Part shown: in pieces, positions 54,102-55,580 of the stretch | How the letters are laid out: each line of letters opens with the position of its first letter | Position numbering within the stretch: position 1 is the stretch's first letter | Assembly: GCA_029976075.1 (NCBI GenBank) | Contig: JARKNW010000147.1 | Location: 1-55,580, forward strand | Reading direction: 5' to 3' | Length of the DNA: 55,580 nt | DNA from: Pleomorphomonas sp. | Lineage (GTDB): Bacteria; Pseudomonadota; Alphaproteobacteria; Rhizobiales; Pleomorphomonadaceae | The notes under the pieces: model-generated | The model's input: only the letters and a program-made list of their open reading frames with translations | Databases searched by the model: none | What the model was told of the DNA's origin: nothing | Position numbers and translations under genes: made by a program

Positions 54102-55580
54102 ATGTCCAATATCAATCTGACCGCCGCCGTTCGCCAGAACCTGCTCTCGCTGCAGAGCACTGCCACCATGATGGCGAAGACACAGAACACGCTGTCTACC
54201 GGCAACAAGGTCAACTCCGCTCTCGACAATCCCTCGAACTTTTTCACGGCGTCCTCGCTGAATTCGCGCGCCAGCGACCTCGGCAACCTGATGGACTCCA
54301 TGAAGAGCGGCATCAAGACGATCGAAGCCGCCGACAACGGCCTGACCTCGATCACCAAGACCCTTGAGTCGATGCAGTCGACGCTGCGCCAGGCCCGTCA
54401 GGACAAGTCGTTCGAAACGGCCTCCTACACGCTTGGGACCGCGACCAGCTACGCCAACGATAACCTGACCTTCACTGGCGGCGCCTTTGGTGCTACCGGC
54501 GGTCAGGGCACGGTCAAGCTGATGACCGACTCGGCTCAGTCGGCGACTACTTCCGCCAATTACACGGGGCCTTCCGCAAGTAACACGGCGACTGTCACCA
54601 GTACCGGCGGCGCTACGCTTGCGTCTGGCAAGGCCGGAGCTATCACGCTGACATATGGTACCGATACTCTTGATGTCACCACACTTGCTGACGGTGATAC
54701 ATCAGCGCAGGTGGCAACCAAGATTCAGGCCGCTATTGACGCTAGCTCTACATTCAAGGGGAAGCTGACGGTTACCCAGACGGGCGGTGCGTTCACGTTT
54801 GCCGCGACATCGGCCGAAGACAAGGCGCTGACGATCGCAGATAAGTCTACCAACAGCAACGGTACCGCTGCGGCGGCCTTCGGAACGCAGACAACCACCA
54901 ACGCTACTGGTTCGGACGGGAAGGATCTTTTCAATATCAATGGTGTGGATGTCACCCTTGATCATTCTACGTCTACTGACCTTGCTACGTCGGTCGCCAA
55001 CATTAACGTCCAGCTCGGTAATGCCGGCTCGAAGTTCAAGGCTGTGGCCAATGGCACGAAGCTTGAAATTCAGGCCAATGACAGCACCGCTGGCGCTTTG
55101 AAGATCACGGGAACCGATGCCTCGAAGTTCGCGGCAGCGATCGACGACTCCAACATCCATCTCGCCAAGACCACCGACCAGTTGGTCAACGAGATCAACA
55201 ACAGCTCGACGCTCAGCTCCAAGATCAAGGCTTCCAACGACAATGGCAAGCTGCGGCTTCAGAATCTGTCGACCCAGGATCTGAACATTGGTGGCGTCAG
55301 CTCGTCCGGCAACATTGATGGAACGTCGTCGGGTGCTGCCAAGATCAGCGGCAACTCGGTGCGTTCGGGTATGGCAGATCAGTTCAACGAGCTCCGCGAC
55401 CAGCTCGACAAGCTGGCCGACGATGCCTCGTTCAACGGTATCAACCTGCTGCGCGGCGACAAGCTGACCATCACCTTCAACGAGACCGGCACGTCGTCGA
55501 TTGGCATCCTTGCCAAGAATGGCAAGTCTGTCGACTCCACCACTCTCGGTGTGCCGACCACGATGGAGGCCAAGGACCTC
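54102..55580 (+). CDS. Flagellin, 3' end outside window
   Basis: 493 codons without a stop up to the window end. The N-terminus MSNINLTAAVRQNLLSLQST and TQNTLSTGNKVNSALDNPSNFF and the helix IKTIEAADNGLTSITKTLESMQSTLRQA (read in parts) are typical rhizobial flagellin. Codons from about 54540 to 55100 encode a Thr/Ser/Ala-rich insert, visibly less GC-rich than the ends, the exposed variable D2/D3 part. Near 55385 the C-terminal helices begin (DQFNELRDQLDKLADDASFNG). Rhizobial flagellins are often about 300-400 residues, so this is a large one. It forms the filament outside the cell. Confidence 0.93.
   Translation, partial: MSNINLTAAVRQNLLSLQSTATMMAKTQNTLSTGNKVNSALDNPSNFFTASSLNSRASDLGNLMDSMKSGIKTIEAADNGLTSITKTLESMQSTLRQARQDKSFETASYTLGTATSYANDNLTFTGGAFGATGGQGTVKLMTDSAQSATTSANYTGPSASNTATVTSTGGATLASGKAGAITLTYGTDTLDVTTLADGDTSAQVATKIQAAIDASSTFKGKLTVTQTGGAFTFAATSAEDKALTIADKSTNSNGTAAAAFGTQTTTNATGSDGKDLFNINGVDVTLDHSTSTDLATSVANINVQLGNAGSKFKAVANGTKLEIQANDSTAGALKITGTDASKFAAAIDDSNIHLAKTTDQLVNEINNSSTLSSKIKASNDNGKLRLQNLSTQDLNIGGVSSSGNIDGTSSGAAKISGNSVRSGMADQFNELRDQLDKLADDASFNGINLLRGDKLTITFNETGTSSIGILAKNGKSVDSTTLGVPTTMEAKDL

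Overview
The window is a GC-rich alphaproteobacterial chromosome segment, almost certainly Hyphomicrobiales (Rhizobiales). Lineage markers are a 2032-residue growth-pole-ring type protein (GPR/RgsE), FlbT, an ECF sigma factor with an NrsF anti-sigma factor, a RIME-like intergenic palindrome, a PlcP-like metallophosphoesterase next to a lipid-type glycosyltransferase, and an MlaE permease with an N-terminal STAS domain. I recognise no tRNA, rRNA, CRISPR array, prophage or transposase.

Layout. 1-4635 (minus): dipeptide-type ABC importer (binding protein, a GNAT acetyltransferase inside the operon, two permeases, start of an ATPase). 4929-8599 (plus): CYTH-CHAD protein, dienelactone hydrolase, DMT exporter. 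8803-11259: thiO-thiE-thiD thiamine genes, followed by a divergent LysR/cysteine-hydrolase pair. 12968-15543: pgi and pgl. 15738-17614: overlapping plcP-like and glycosyltransferase genes behind a Pho-box-like site, which suggests membrane lipid remodelling under phosphate limitation. 17713-19379 (minus): a YjfB-like small protein and a CheZ-like phosphatase. Then an MFS carrier, a dipeptide epimerase, and an Mla/MCE lipid transport operon (22278-26482) followed by the RIME-like element.

26841-31906 is the most interesting accessory region. A MerR regulator and a carboxymuconolactone-decarboxylase-like protein sit behind a textbook MerR promoter. Next comes a six-gene minus-strand unit, bufA-bufB-bufC-doxX-sigF-nrsF: a cysteine-rich secreted precursor peptide, its DUF692 (MNIO) maturase and DUF2063 partner, a DoxX membrane protein, and the sigma/anti-sigma pair expected to control them. 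A sigma-F-like promoter lies before bufA. This is a bufferin (gig-type) ribosomally made, modified metal-binding peptide system.

31973-42988 holds the giant coiled-coil growth-pole protein (about 114 uninterrupted 11-residue repeats), an Hpt-like protein lacking the usual lysine, a 2Fe-2S ferredoxin, an acyltransferase, a glutamine-synthetase-family enzyme and a SixA phosphatase. 43163-45618 is a YcjX/YcjF pair. 45748 to the end is flagellar: a near-consensus sigma-54 promoter, flgE-flgK-flgL, a bidirectional terminator, then flbT downstream of an atypical flagellin (minus strand), and a typical flagellin running off the end. Several axial flagellar proteins carry large, less GC-rich central inserts.
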